Assembly (NCBI GenBank): GCA_032229975.1
Contig: JAVXVG010000015.1
Coordinates: 8,611 to 72,610, forward strand
Direction: 5' to 3'
From: JAIVGV01 sp032229975
Lineage (GTDB): Bacteria > Acidobacteriota > Blastocatellia > Pyrinomonadales > Pyrinomonadaceae
DNA length: 64,000 nucleotides
The translations under genes and the position numbers were made by a program. The notes below the pieces were generated by a model that saw only the letters and a program-made list of their open reading frames with translations, was not told where the DNA came from and searched no databases. How positions within the stretch are numbered: position 1 is the first letter of the stretch; every line of letters starts with the position of its first letter. Below are positions 27,913 through 37,097 of the stretch, one piece after another.

Positions 27913-28158
27913 TCAGTAGCTCGCAAGACTGTAGTGCTCCGCAACGGAGCGACGAATAGATTCTTTGATCGCGGAGTCGGATGCCGCGTCCTGCGCGCTC
28001 ACGCTCACCGTGAAGGGCTCTTGCTTGAGCATCACGTCCATCAACTCGATGCGCCACGCGCCTGCCTCGACTGCGCGCACGCTGATGAACTCGCAGTCGT
28101 TGCGCTTCGACTCTTTGATGGCCTCTTTCGCCAACTCCGTCACCCGGCCCTCGTCCAT
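27913..28158 (-). CDS. Small hypothetical protein
   Basis: The start is the ATG of MDEGRVTELAKEAIKESKRN, 10 bp after GGAGG; a 29-residue upstream extension has no ribosome site. The 81-residue product has an N-terminal helix, two or three strands (CEFISVRAVEAGAWRIELMD, EPFTVSVSAQD) and a C-terminal helix. No motif is recognised. It lies about 100 bp downstream of recN on the same strand and may share that transcript. Confidence 0.6.
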   Translation of the reverse strand: MDEGRVTELAKEAIKESKRNDCEFISVRAVEAGAWRIELMDVMLKQEPFTVSVSAQDAASDSAIKESIRRSVAEHYSLASY

Positions 28159-28260
28159 TGTTATAGCCTCCGTTGGAATTTTTTCTGATGGCAATTTCAT
28201 CCGACGCGCGCGCGACGAAATTATCGGCGCATCGCGCGAGTTCAATCCGCGTCCAGTGGA

Positions 28261-29970
28261 TCAAGTCGGCTTCAACATCTCGCGCGCGTGGCGGCGCGCG
28301 GCGTTAGTGATCTCCGCGCCCGTGAGCATTCGCGCCAGTTCCTCGACGCGGCGGGGCCGGTCTAGTCTCTCGACGCCGACTTCCGTGCGACCGCGCGCCG
28401 CAGTCTTTGTGACGCGAAGATGAGAATCGGCGAAGCGCGCGATCTGCGCTTGATGCGTGACGCAGAGCACTTGATTCGTGTGCGCGAGGGCCTTGAGCTT
28501 CAGGCCCACCGCTTCGGAGACGCGCCCGCCGATCCCTGCGTCAACTTCATCGAAGACGATAGTGCGCGGGAAGCGCGTGGGGCTGGCGATGGTCTTCAAG
28601 ACGAGCATCAAGCGCGATGCCTCGCCGCCCGAAGCGACTTTTGAAAGCGGGCGCGCGGGCTCGCCCGGATTTGCCGAGAAGAAGAACTCGACGCGGTCGA
28701 TGCCCGTCGGCATCAGATCGTTTGATGATTCAGAAGCGCGCAACTCTGCTTCCGTCGAAGATTCGATCCGCGCCTCGAATTGCGCGTGCTCCAACGCGAC
28801 TTCGCCGAGGGCCTTCTCAACGCCGTGACGAAAATCCTTCGCGGCCTTTGCGCGCTCGCGATGCAGTTTGATCGCCGCGTCGAGGTACGCGTCGCGCGCG
28901 CGGCGCAACTCTTTCGCCATCTCTTCGGCGCGCTCGTCCGAGTGTTCGAGATGACGCAAACGCTCGCGTGAGCGTGCGAGATGTTCGAGCGCGACTTCGA
29001 TTGAGCCTCCATACTTGCGCTTGAGTCGCGCGATCTCCGCGAGGCGGTTTTCAACTTCGGCGAGTCGCGCGGGCGAGAAGGTCAGAGACTCTGCGAAGCC
29101 GCGAAGCGTGTGCGCGAGGTCTTCGAGCACGGCGCGCGCGGAGGCGATGCCGTCGGTGTAGTTGCGATAGTTCGACTCATAGTTCGATAGCTCCGCGATC
29201 TGTCGCTCAAGCAAACTCAGACGCGCGACGGTCGAATCGTGATCTTCGTAGGTCTTGTCGTATGCGTCGGCGCAGAGGGCCGAGACTTTTTCGAGATTGT
29301 TGAGCAGGCGGCGTTCATCTTCGAGCCGCTCATCTTCACCCGCCGCAAGTCCGGCCGCCTCAAGCTCGCCGACTTGAAAGCGCAGCCCGTCGATCAGATT
29401 CAACTTCTCCGACTCGTCGCGACGCAACTCTTCAAGCTCGCGCCTGAGACTCGACCACGTGCGATAGAGCACGGCCACCTCCTGCCTGCGCGCGCCGAGT
29501 CCGGCGTAGGCATCGAGCAGTTCGAGGTGCGTCTCGATATCAAAGAGCGTCTGCTGCTCGCCCTGCCCGTGTATATCGACGAGGTATGGCCGCAGCTCTC
29601 GCAAAAGCGAGAGCGTGCTCAATCGATTGTTGACGAAAACTTTGCCGCGCCCGTTCAATGAAAGCTCGCGGCGCATGACCAGCTCGACGCCCTCTTCACT
29701 TCCCACTTGCGCGTCGAGACCGGCCGCTTCGAGCAACGCGGCCACCTGCGCGTGCGCGCCCACTTGAAAGAGTCCTTCGACCGACGCGTGCTCTTCACCG
29801 GAACGAATGAGATCGGTCGTGAACCGGCCACCGATGAGCACGCCGAGCGCATCGACGATGATCGACTTGCCCGATCCGGTCTCACCCGTCAACAGATTCA
29901 GGCCGCGCTCGAACTCGACGCGCAGGTCGCTCGCGAGCGCAAAGTTTGAGATGTTGAGCAGCGCGAGCAT
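28261..29970 (-). CDS. recN: DNA repair protein RecN
   Basis: RecN is an SMC-like ATPase that acts on double-strand breaks during recombinational repair. The 569-residue protein opens with LALLNISNFALASDLRVEFE and Walker A TGETGSGKSI. Long coiled-coil stretches fill residues about 160-350, including a break region where LSNYESNYRNYTDGI lies. The C-terminal half has the signature KVASGGEASRLMLVLK, Walker B TIVFDEVDAGIGG and the late VTHQAQIARFADSHLRV. Length and order of motifs match the family. Confidence 0.97.
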   Translation of the reverse strand: MLALLNISNFALASDLRVEFERGLNLLTGETGSGKSIIVDALGVLIGGRFTTDLIRSGEEHASVEGLFQVGAHAQVAALLEAAGLDAQVGSEEGVELVMRRELSLNGRGKVFVNNRLSTLSLLRELRPYLVDIHGQGEQQTLFDIETHLELLDAYAGLGARRQEVAVLYRTWSSLRRELEELRRDESEKLNLIDGLRFQVGELEAAGLAAGEDERLEDERRLLNNLEKVSALCADAYDKTYEDHDSTVARLSLLERQIAELSNYESNYRNYTDGIASARAVLEDLAHTLRGFAESLTFSPARLAEVENRLAEIARLKRKYGGSIEVALEHLARSRERLRHLEHSDERAEEMAKELRRARDAYLDAAIKLHRERAKAAKDFRHGVEKALGEVALEHAQFEARIESSTEAELRASESSNDLMPTGIDRVEFFFSANPGEPARPLSKVASGGEASRLMLVLKTIASPTRFPRTIVFDEVDAGIGGRVSEAVGLKLKALAHTNQVLCVTHQAQIARFADSHLRVTKTAARGRTEVGVERLDRPRRVEELARMLTGAEITNAARRHAREMLKPT

Positions 29971-30029
29971 CCGTCAGAAAGTGTGGAATCGTTAAGTTAG
30001 TTCGTCAAAGTTCGTTGCGCGCGCACGGG

Positions 30030-31739
30030 CTACCTGCGTCGCGCACGCTGCGTCTGCGCGGCCAGTGGATAGATCGGCTCAATATCGACAGGAACATTCT
30101 TGAGTCGTTCGAGCGCGGCTTGCATCGGGGGCCGGATGACGCCGTAGGTGTCGAGCAGCGTCTTCGCCTTGTTGTATGAGCCCTCGGCTTGCAGCGTGAG
30201 AATCTCGTGCGTGAGATTGCGGACGCCGTCTTTGACGCGTGAGAAGTCAATAGAGAAAGCGCGCGTGCGCTCGTCGTAGTGGATCGCGCCTTGATCGGTC
30301 AGGTAGTTGAACTGCATGGCGACGCCGCGACCGTGGGCCTCCTTGATGCCGAAGCGCACGGAGCGAAACATACTCGCGAGATAGGTGCTGTAGAGGCTGC
30401 GCTCCATTGAGCGATCAACCACGCCCTTGTCCATCAGGTATTGCAGAGCCCAGAGCCCCGTGATGTCCGCCTTCGCTTCTTCAATCGCCGAGTAGAGTTC
30501 CTTGTGCTGCTGACGGACGGTCGTCGGCTGGCCGTTGACCGTGATGTTGTGTGGCCCTAAGCCGTGCATCAACTCGTGTGCGAGGACGTGCGTGAAGAAC
30601 GACTCGAAGGACACGTCGCGCTGCTCTGCGGGCGAGAGCACGACGCGCGAGATCGGGATGAGCGTCTGTTGAAACTTCGCAGACTGCACGTTCCTGAGCA
30701 TGACGCGCTTCGAGCCCTTCTCCTGCACGACGCGCTCGTCGTTCGGCAGGTTGAAGGCGGCGGTCTGCACGCCCGTGTTGCCCTCGCCCGAAGAGAAGAC
30801 GACGTTGACGACGCGGATCGGCGACGCCGCGCCGAGCTTCGGATTGCGATACTGCGCGTCGAGCGGCAGGTGATCTTCAAGCTCCTGAAGATAGTTGCTG
30901 AAACGCGCGAGCTTGGCTGACTCCGCCTCGTCGCGCAGCGTGACGTAAGCCTCGAAGGCGGCTTTGTAGCTGTAGAGCTCGTCGGAATAAGTCTCATATG
31001 GCCCGATGGTCACGTCGATGGGCGCATCGAGGGCCATCCATGCCACGTCGGATGCGTAATAGTCGTTTGAAGAGAAAGCGTCGGCGCGCTTCGAGAGAAA
31101 ATCTTTCAGCGTCGGGTTCGTCGTGAGCCCCGCAGCTTCGCGCAAGAGGCGCGCGGCGGGCACGAGATAGTCGCGATATTCTTCGCTGTAAGGGACGACT
31201 TTGAGCATGCCGCCGTCGCCGCGACGGATCGTGTAGAAGAAGCCGGTGGCCTTGCGCTTCGTCTCGTCGTCGAGTGTCGTGAGCCAACGGTCGAACTCAT
31301 CTTTCGTCATGTCATCGGGGTAGTGCGCGGCTTGCGGCGGCTTCTCGCGCGGGACTCCCGCGAGGAAGGCGACGTTGTTGTCGAGCTGCGACCATGCGCC
31401 GTCGTTGATGCGAAAGTAGCGCAGGCGCGCGCGACCGAGCGGCGTTTGATCGGCTTCGAGTTTCTGTTCGAGCGCGGCGTTGCCGCTCCACACCTGACGC
31501 AGATAGAGCGGGTCGAGCAGGCGCGCGGCTTCGATGATCTTCGCGAGCGCGCGCCGATCGCCCACGGAAAGTTTCGACGTGTCGGCGGTGATCACGGTCG
31601 GCGAGAAGCGGCGAATCTTCGCTTCGAGATCAGAGAGTTCCCCGCCGCCTGCCGTCGCGCGCCGACGTTGAGCCGCGAGCGGCGACGCAATGAATGCGAG
31701 CGTGAGCAAGCACGCGACGATGGTTCGACAGTTGGTCAT
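30030..31739 (-). CDS. M49-like (dipeptidyl-peptidase III-type) zinc metallohydrolase
   Basis: The protein has 569 residues from the ATG of MTNCRTIVACLLTLAFIASP, which opens a signal peptide. The zinc motif HELMHGLGPH is followed about 25 residues later by SAIEEAKADITGLWAL, which supplies the third ligand. This pair matches the DPP III-like domain found in plant Nudix hydrolase 3 and bacterial relatives, rather than classical DPP III (HEXXGH). DPP III releases dipeptides from short peptides; the substrate here is not known. Export suggests peptide breakdown in the periplasm. The frame stays open to 31793 through a tandem repeat, so the start could be one repeat unit earlier. Confidence 0.75.
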   Translation of the reverse strand: MTNCRTIVACLLTLAFIASPLAAQRRRATAGGGELSDLEAKIRRFSPTVITADTSKLSVGDRRALAKIIEAARLLDPLYLRQVWSGNAALEQKLEADQTPLGRARLRYFRINDGAWSQLDNNVAFLAGVPREKPPQAAHYPDDMTKDEFDRWLTTLDDETKRKATGFFYTIRRGDGGMLKVVPYSEEYRDYLVPAARLLREAAGLTTNPTLKDFLSKRADAFSSNDYYASDVAWMALDAPIDVTIGPYETYSDELYSYKAAFEAYVTLRDEAESAKLARFSNYLQELEDHLPLDAQYRNPKLGAASPIRVVNVVFSSGEGNTGVQTAAFNLPNDERVVQEKGSKRVMLRNVQSAKFQQTLIPISRVVLSPAEQRDVSFESFFTHVLAHELMHGLGPHNITVNGQPTTVRQQHKELYSAIEEAKADITGLWALQYLMDKGVVDRSMERSLYSTYLASMFRSVRFGIKEAHGRGVAMQFNYLTDQGAIHYDERTRAFSIDFSRVKDGVRNLTHEILTLQAEGSYNKAKTLLDTYGVIRPPMQAALERLKNVPVDIEPIYPLAAQTQRARRR

Positions 31740-31811
31740 GCTGATCAACGCTCCACAATTTTTCGTTCTGATAATCGCTCGACAGTTTTTCATTCGTCTC
31801 GTAACTTCCTT

Positions 31812-32999
31812 TCAACGTTTCAACTCGTGCTCCGACTGCGACGGTGTCGATAAAAGATAAACTGCAAACGTGGCGAGCCAGTGTTCACCTTCGTAGTTTC
31901 CACTGGCGACGTGTGAGAGTGCGTCGCTTGCATGCGACTCTGAAGCGGCGAATAAAATTTTTCGCGCGGGGTCTGATGCTGGCAATGCGTCGGCGATGCT
32001 CTTCATGCACCACGCGCGACTCAGGTTGAGCCCGTCGAGGTGGACGAGTTTCGGATCGCTGCGATCAGTGACGGTGGCCGGTCTGAGCAGTCCGGCGGGC
32101 TCGTTGCGAGCGACGTGCGGCAGGAACTTGTGAAACCAGACGGCGAACTCGCCGCGCTTCAACACACGCCGCATGAGATCGGCTTCGATGAGGGCCGGTG
32201 AGAGAAAATCTTCTCCGCCGGGCTCCCATGCGGCCGGATAATTCGCGTCGTTCAAGTAGTAAGTTCTCGCGCGCTCTTCGATGAGGCCAGTGAGTTTCTG
32301 ATCGCTGGCGGCGCGCGCGTAGTCGAGCGCGAAGGCGAGACCGAACGCGGTGTTTGGATGGACGCCCGTGCGTATCGGATAAGTCTGCTTCGGCAGAAAC
32401 GCTTCATACTTCTCGACGATGAGATCGACGAGCGGTTGCAGAGCACGCGACCAGCGACGCGCATCCTCGTCGTCCCGACCGCGCAACTCTTCCGCCAGCT
32501 TCAACAGCCACGTCCAACCGTATGTGCGCTCGAACGACGATCTATCCTTCTGTTTGAAGTAAGCAACTTCGGCGGCAATGTTCTCGGCGGTGAGATTCGC
32601 ATTAAGCGCGTTGCGAATCTCGCGCGCCTCTGCAAGCTGCGGATAAAGTTTGAGCAGGCGCGCGAGGAGCCAGTGGCCGTGTACGGACGAGTGCCAGTCG
32701 TAGCAGCCGTAGAACGCAGGGTGCAAGGCGCGCGGGCCCTGAACCTGCGAAGCGTCGTCGATCACGTGATCAAGTTTGTGCGGATACTCCTTGCGCACGC
32801 ATTTCAGCGCGAGCCCCGCGAAGTGCGACGCCTCGCGCTCGTCCAACTTGATGATCTCCACGGCGGGCCTCCCGCTTTTACGTTGCGCGACGACTGCGAC
32901 CGGCGACGCCGCGACGAGCGATAGCAAGACCGCCGCGATTGAGAGCGTCTTGATCTTGATAAACGATGGATTGTGCATGACGACGAATGGATTGAGCAT
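31812..32999 (-). CDS. DUF2891 family exported protein
   Basis: The 395-residue protein starts with a signal peptide (KIKTLSIAAVLLSLVAASPV). The mature part shows the DUF2891 blocks LALKCVRKEYPHKLDHVI, HPAFYGCYDWHSSVHGHWLL, and the later YGWTWLLKLAEEL and FLSPALIEADLMRRVL. It is an all-helical, probably alpha/alpha-toroid protein of unknown function. A start 7 codons downstream (MHNPSF) is equally possible; the first ATG has AGGA upstream. It lies 72 bp upstream of the M49-like gene on the same strand. Confidence 0.85.
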   Translation of the reverse strand: MLNPFVVMHNPSFIKIKTLSIAAVLLSLVAASPVAVVAQRKSGRPAVEIIKLDEREASHFAGLALKCVRKEYPHKLDHVIDDASQVQGPRALHPAFYGCYDWHSSVHGHWLLARLLKLYPQLAEAREIRNALNANLTAENIAAEVAYFKQKDRSSFERTYGWTWLLKLAEELRGRDDEDARRWSRALQPLVDLIVEKYEAFLPKQTYPIRTGVHPNTAFGLAFALDYARAASDQKLTGLIEERARTYYLNDANYPAAWEPGGEDFLSPALIEADLMRRVLKRGEFAVWFHKFLPHVARNEPAGLLRPATVTDRSDPKLVHLDGLNLSRAWCMKSIADALPASDPARKILFAASESHASDALSHVASGNYEGEHWLATFAVYLLSTPSQSEHELKR

Positions 33000-33056
33000 A
33001 ATGATTCTCGTCCTGTTTGTTAAGCGCGTCGGTTGTGTTTCGAGTCCTTCGTCGCT

Positions 33057-34037
33057 TCACGCGCTGACGTGGATTTCGTTCTCGGCCACTCCGACGATCT
33101 TCTCCTTCGTCGTGCGTCGCGTGAGCAGCACGCCCGCGATGATGAGCGACGCGCCGGCCGCCTGTAGTGCGACGAATCGCTCGCCGAGCAGGAAGTGCGC
33201 GACCAGCGCGGCGACGAGCGGCGTGGCGCACGCATAGATGGCCGTGCGGCTGCTGCCAACCGCGCGCACGCTCGTGTTCCAGATAACGTAGGCGAGCACG
33301 AGCGAAAAGATAGACGTGAAGGCGAGACTGAGCCAGCCCGTCGGCTCGACGCGATGCCAGTCCATCCGCAACAACTGCGGCGCGCCGAAGAGTAAGAGTC
33401 CGGGCGTGCCCGTCAGCATGGTCATCGCCGTGATGCGCAGAGGCGAGTGGCCCTCGCCGAGCGAGCGCACGCCGAGCGTGTAGATGGCCCAGCAGACGGC
33501 CGCCGCGAAGACGAGCAGATCGCCGGCGAGGGTTGCGCGCGAAAGCGTGACGCCGCGCGCCGCGACGACCACGGCGATACCCGCGAACGCGAGCGCGATA
33601 CCTGCGGCAACGATTCGCGTGACGCGCTCGATCCGCAAGATCGCGCCGAGCAGCGCGACCAGCACGGGCGTCGTTGCGATCAAAAGCGCGCAGTTCGCGG
33701 CGGTCGTTCGCGAGAGACCGATGATGAAGAGCAGTTGATAGATCGTGTTGCCAACGAGACCTAGCCAGACGAGCTTCCACACGCTTCCGCGCGGCGGCAT
33801 GAACGCATGCTCGCGAAAATAGACGATGGGCAGTAGAAGAATCGAGGCGATGCCGAAGCGCAGAGCCGTGAAAGCGAGCGGCGGTATCTGGCTGAGGGCC
33901 CCTTTAACGATGGCGAAGTTCGTGCCCCAGATGATGACGACGAGCAGCATCCCTAGATCGGTTGCTGAGAAGTCGCGGCCCGGCCCGCTTGTGCTTGTTC
34001 GAGATCGCGCGCTATGAGTGATCGGCTTCGCAGTCAT
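33057..34037 (-). CDS. EamA/DMT family transporter
   Basis: The protein (326 residues from the chosen ATG) has ten hydrophobic segments in two EamA halves. The first half starts LGMLLVVIIWGTNFAIVKGA with PPLAFTALRFGIAS; the second starts LAGDLLVFAAAVCWAIYTLG with FTSIFSLVLAYVIWNTS. Such proteins export amino acids, nucleotides or other metabolites. The ATG after AGGGAAGC was preferred over one nine codons earlier. It lies 7 bp downstream of the DUF4186 gene, so the two are likely one operon. Confidence 0.9.
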   Translation of the reverse strand: MTAKPITHSARSRTSTSGPGRDFSATDLGMLLVVIIWGTNFAIVKGALSQIPPLAFTALRFGIASILLLPIVYFREHAFMPPRGSVWKLVWLGLVGNTIYQLLFIIGLSRTTAANCALLIATTPVLVALLGAILRIERVTRIVAAGIALAFAGIAVVVAARGVTLSRATLAGDLLVFAAAVCWAIYTLGVRSLGEGHSPLRITAMTMLTGTPGLLLFGAPQLLRMDWHRVEPTGWLSLAFTSIFSLVLAYVIWNTSVRAVGSSRTAIYACATPLVAALVAHFLLGERFVALQAAGASLIIAGVLLTRRTTKEKIVGVAENEIHVSA

Positions 34038-34044
34038 TGCTTCC

Positions 34045-34461
34045 CTAACGTTCGTCGTCTTCACTTCGTATGTTCAACCGCTCACGTTCCTCTCGAACAA
34101 GCCATGCGTGAATAACTTCGACGACGTAACGCTTCTCCGCTTTGTCGAGCGCATGGCCCTTCGGAATGTCGTGCCACTTTGCGAGGCAGCCGCGACAGCA
34201 CGTGGCCGTGGCGTGTTGGGCGACGAAGACCGGATGGTGGCCCATCGGCGTCTGCTTCCCATCGTTCGCGGGCGACGCGGGCGCAAGTCGTTTTTCGATG
34301 AAGTCGGCGGCGTGTTCCAGCACGACATTCAAACCCTTGCGACGTAGATACTCAAGCTCTCTGCCGCGCAGGTGGAAGCGTTTGCGGAAGGACGAGCGTT
34401 GAAGTCTCTCGAAGAGTTCTTCGCGCGTGCGTTCCTCATGTTTGCTGTCCGCTTCGTTCAT
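34045..34461 (-). CDS. DUF4186 family protein
   Basis: The 138-residue protein matches DUF4186 along nearly its whole length: FRKRFHLRGRELEYLRRKG, HAADFIEKRLAPASPANDGK, then the strongly conserved HPVFVAQHATATCCRGCLAK and the end HDIPKGHALDKAEKRYVVEV. Paired Cys and His residues in the ATATCCRGC block could bind a metal; this is inference. The start is the ATG of MNEADSKHEERT; the longer frame overlaps the divergent MFS promoter. Function is unknown. Confidence 0.85.
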   Translation of the reverse strand: MNEADSKHEERTREELFERLQRSSFRKRFHLRGRELEYLRRKGLNVVLEHAADFIEKRLAPASPANDGKQTPMGHHPVFVAQHATATCCRGCLAKWHDIPKGHALDKAEKRYVVEVIHAWLVREERERLNIRSEDDER

Positions 34462-34571
34462 TCGTCTCGCGACGCATCTTGTTACAAGCCGGTCTTGTTT
34501 ACAAGCGGCTTCACACAGTAAGCTCGCACACGCTTTCATCAACAGCGATTCATGGCGGAAAGATTGAGACG

Positions 34572-35987
34572 ATGAGCAAGGCGTCTGAAGACACGTCGAA
34601 CAGTTGGCGTTGGAGTGTGCTGCTGCCGATAGGCGTCGGCACGTTCATGTCGGCCCTCGACGGAAGCGTGGTCAACACTGTGCTGCCGCTCTTGCGACGC
34701 GACCTCGCGACGAGCGTGGCCGGTGTTGAATGGGTGGTGACGGTTTACCTGCTCGTGGTGAGTGCGCTGCTGCTCGGCGTCGGGCGCGCGGGCGATCTCT
34801 ACGGACACAAGCGTATGTACGTCGGCGGCTTCGTCGTCTTCGTCGTCGGCTCCGCGCTCTGCGGGCTCGCGCCGGGTGCGGGCTCGCTCGTCGCGATGCG
34901 CGGCGTGCAGGCGGTCGGAGCATCGATGCTCTACGCTAACGCCCCCGCGATCCTGACGAAGAACTTCCCTTCCACGTTGCGCGGGCGCGTGCTCGGCGCG
35001 CAGGTGACGTTCACCTACCTCGGATTGATGACGGGGCCCTTACTCGGCGGCTGGCTCGCGAGCGCGTTCGGCTGGCGCACGATCTTTTACATCAACGTCC
35101 CGCTCGGCATCGTCGCGATCACACTGGCCCTGATCTACATCGAAGATGATCGGCCGGACAAATCGGTCGAAGGGTTCGACTTCGCTGGCGCGTCGCTCTT
35201 CACCGCAGGACTCGTCTCGCTGCTCGTCGCGCTCAATCAGGGTCATGCGCGAGGATGGTTCTCCGCGCCGATTCTCTTGCTACTCGCGACGGCCATCGCC
35301 CTGCTCGCGCTCTTCCTGCGCGTCGAGCGGCGACGGACGAACCCCATGCTCGATCTCGAACTGTTCCGCAGTCGCATACTGACAGCATCGACAGCAAGCG
35401 CGCTGCTCAACTACGTCTGCCTCTACAGCGTCCTGTTCGTCATTCCCTTCCTGCTCATACAGGGACGCGGGCTCGACACGCGACAGGCGGGGCTCGTAAT
35501 GACTGCGCAGCCGATTGTCGTCGCACTCGTCACACCTTTCAGCGGCACGCTCTCGGATCGCATCGGCTCGCGCGTGCTGGCTGCGCTCGGCATGGTCGTG
35601 CTCGTCGTCGGGCTCGTTCTCCTCGCCGCGCTCTCAGGCAGCGCGACGCTGACGCCCATCGCTCTCGCGTTGGGTGTGGTCGGTCTCGGCTTCGGGCTGT
35701 TCGTCTCGCCTAACAACAGTGCACTGATGGGCGCAGCTCCGCGTCACCGACAAGGGATCGCTGCGGGCATACTCGCCACGGCGCGCAACGTCGGGATGGT
35801 GCTCGGCGTCGGCGTGGCGGGGGCCGTCTTCACGACAGTGCTCGCTAACTCCGGCGCGGTCGCGACTCCGGCGTCGATCCTACGGGGCGTGCAAGCGAGT
35901 CTCCTCGTCGCGGCGGCTTTCGCGGCGTGCGGTGTTGTGACGGCCCTGTCAGCCACTCAAGGCTCACGTCAGTCCGCGTCGGGCTGA
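34572..35987 (+). CDS. DHA2-type MFS drug exporter
   Basis: The 471-residue protein shows about fourteen membrane segments, as in the DHA2 (EmrB/QacA) group that exports drugs by proton antiport. Motif C-like and family blocks are visible: FMSALDGSVVNTVLPLLRRD in helix 1, GRAGDLYGHKRMYVGGFVV at the helix 2-3 loop, and WRTIFYINVPLGIVAI typical of EmrB relatives. The start is the ATG of MSKASEDTSN, with GGCGGAAAG upstream. It is divergent from the DUF4186 gene. The substrate is not predictable. Confidence 0.92.
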   Translation: MSKASEDTSNSWRWSVLLPIGVGTFMSALDGSVVNTVLPLLRRDLATSVAGVEWVVTVYLLVVSALLLGVGRAGDLYGHKRMYVGGFVVFVVGSALCGLAPGAGSLVAMRGVQAVGASMLYANAPAILTKNFPSTLRGRVLGAQVTFTYLGLMTGPLLGGWLASAFGWRTIFYINVPLGIVAITLALIYIEDDRPDKSVEGFDFAGASLFTAGLVSLLVALNQGHARGWFSAPILLLLATAIALLALFLRVERRRTNPMLDLELFRSRILTASTASALLNYVCLYSVLFVIPFLLIQGRGLDTRQAGLVMTAQPIVVALVTPFSGTLSDRIGSRVLAALGMVVLVVGLVLLAALSGSATLTPIALALGVVGLGFGLFVSPNNSALMGAAPRHRQGIAAGILATARNVGMVLGVGVAGAVFTTVLANSGAVATPASILRGVQASLLVAAAFAACGVVTALSATQGSRQSASG

Positions 35988-36076
35988 GACGATTGTGCAT
36001 GACTTGGACTCCAACGCTTCTGCCTGACATATCATTCCTTGAAGAGACTGCAACACTCCAATTGTGAACAGACATC

Positions 36077-37000
36077 ATGGATGAGAAACGCGACCAACAA
36101 TATCTCTTTGTCGGACTCGGCGAGTTGATCTGGGATTTGCTGCCCGACGGCAAACGACTTGGAGGTGCGCCAACGAACTTCGCTTACCTCGCGCGCCTGC
36201 TCGGAAACTCTGCGGCTGTCGCGACCCGCGTCGGGGACGATGACATGGGGCGCGAGGCGCGGAACGTGTTGTTGTGCGCGGGAGTGTTGACCGACTACCT
36301 GCAAGTTGATCCGGATCATCCTACGGGCACGGTCGGTGTCGAGATAGACGCGCGCGGAGAAGCGCACTTCAAGGTGAACGAGAACTCAGCATGGGATTAT
36401 TTAGAGCTATCTCCAACGTGGGAAGAGCTTGCCGCAACGGCTGACGTAATTTGCTTCGGCACGCTCGGACAGCGTAAGCCGCAGGCGCGTGAAACCGTCA
36501 ACCGTTTCCTTGAATTAAGTCGCCCCGAAGCCCTGCGACTTTTCGACGTGAACCTGCGTCACTCCTTCTTTACGAAGGAAATGCTTTCACGCTCGCTCGC
36601 AGCCGCGACCGTCGTGAAACTCAACAGCGCAGAGTTAACCACTGCGGCGCGAATACTCGACCTGCACGCGAGTGACGAAACGACTTTGTGCCGACAGATC
36701 ATTACTCGCTATGGAATTGAACTAGTGGCGATCACGAAGGGCGCACAAGGGAGTCTGCTGATCACTGATTCGGAGGAGGTCAAGCACAGCGGCTATCGCG
36801 TCCGCGTCGCTGATACCATCGGCTGCGGCGACGCGTTTGCTGCGGCACTGGCCCATTGTCGCGTGCGACACGCAACACTCGACGAATCTAGCGAAGCGGC
36901 GAACAGCCTCGGAGCTTGGGTCGCAACCTGCACGGGCGCAACGCCCGAAGCTGATGCGTCAACTGCCGAGAGAATGCTCCAGATAAGATTGAGGTGCTAA
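36077..37000 (+). CDS. PfkB family sugar kinase (fructokinase-like)
   Basis: The 307-residue protein carries the PfkB family features. The substrate side is LGGAPTNFAYLARLLGN near the N-terminus. The ATP/catalytic motif is DTIGCGDAFAAALAHC at about residues 249-264, with the catalytic Asp in GCGDAF. The opening FVGLGELIWDLLPDGKRLGG resembles bacterial fructokinases, so fructose or a similar sugar is the likely substrate. It is the last backbone-like gene before the accessory island. Confidence 0.88.
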   Translation: MDEKRDQQYLFVGLGELIWDLLPDGKRLGGAPTNFAYLARLLGNSAAVATRVGDDDMGREARNVLLCAGVLTDYLQVDPDHPTGTVGVEIDARGEAHFKVNENSAWDYLELSPTWEELAATADVICFGTLGQRKPQARETVNRFLELSRPEALRLFDVNLRHSFFTKEMLSRSLAAATVVKLNSAELTTAARILDLHASDETTLCRQIITRYGIELVAITKGAQGSLLITDSEEVKHSGYRVRVADTIGCGDAFAAALAHCRVRHATLDESSEAANSLGAWVATCTGATPEADASTAERMLQIRLRC

Positions 37001-37054
37001 GCGGATAGAGCGTGCACGAAGTGGCATCTTGGTCGCTTACCCGCAAGCAGGAAC

Positions 37055-37088
37055 AGTCAGCTTTTCAAGCTGACTATGCGCCGCATAG
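37055..37088. terminator. Hairpin pair at the backbone/island boundary
   Basis: A perfect 9-bp stem AGTCAGCTT/AAGCTGACT with a 3-nt loop (37055-37075) is followed at once by a second 7-bp palindrome CTATGCG-C-CGCATAG (37074-37088). Convergent genes end on both sides (PfkB kinase and the winged-helix gene), so a bidirectional terminator is plausible, although there is no T-run. It could equally be a REP element. Confidence 0.45.
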
Positions 37089-37097
37089 ATCAAACAA

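Noticed and set aside
27839..27919. A 26-codon + strand frame (MTTTSQSQPDLEKDMRR...)
   Set aside because: No ribosome site and too short to judge; it overlaps the end of a better-supported minus-strand gene.
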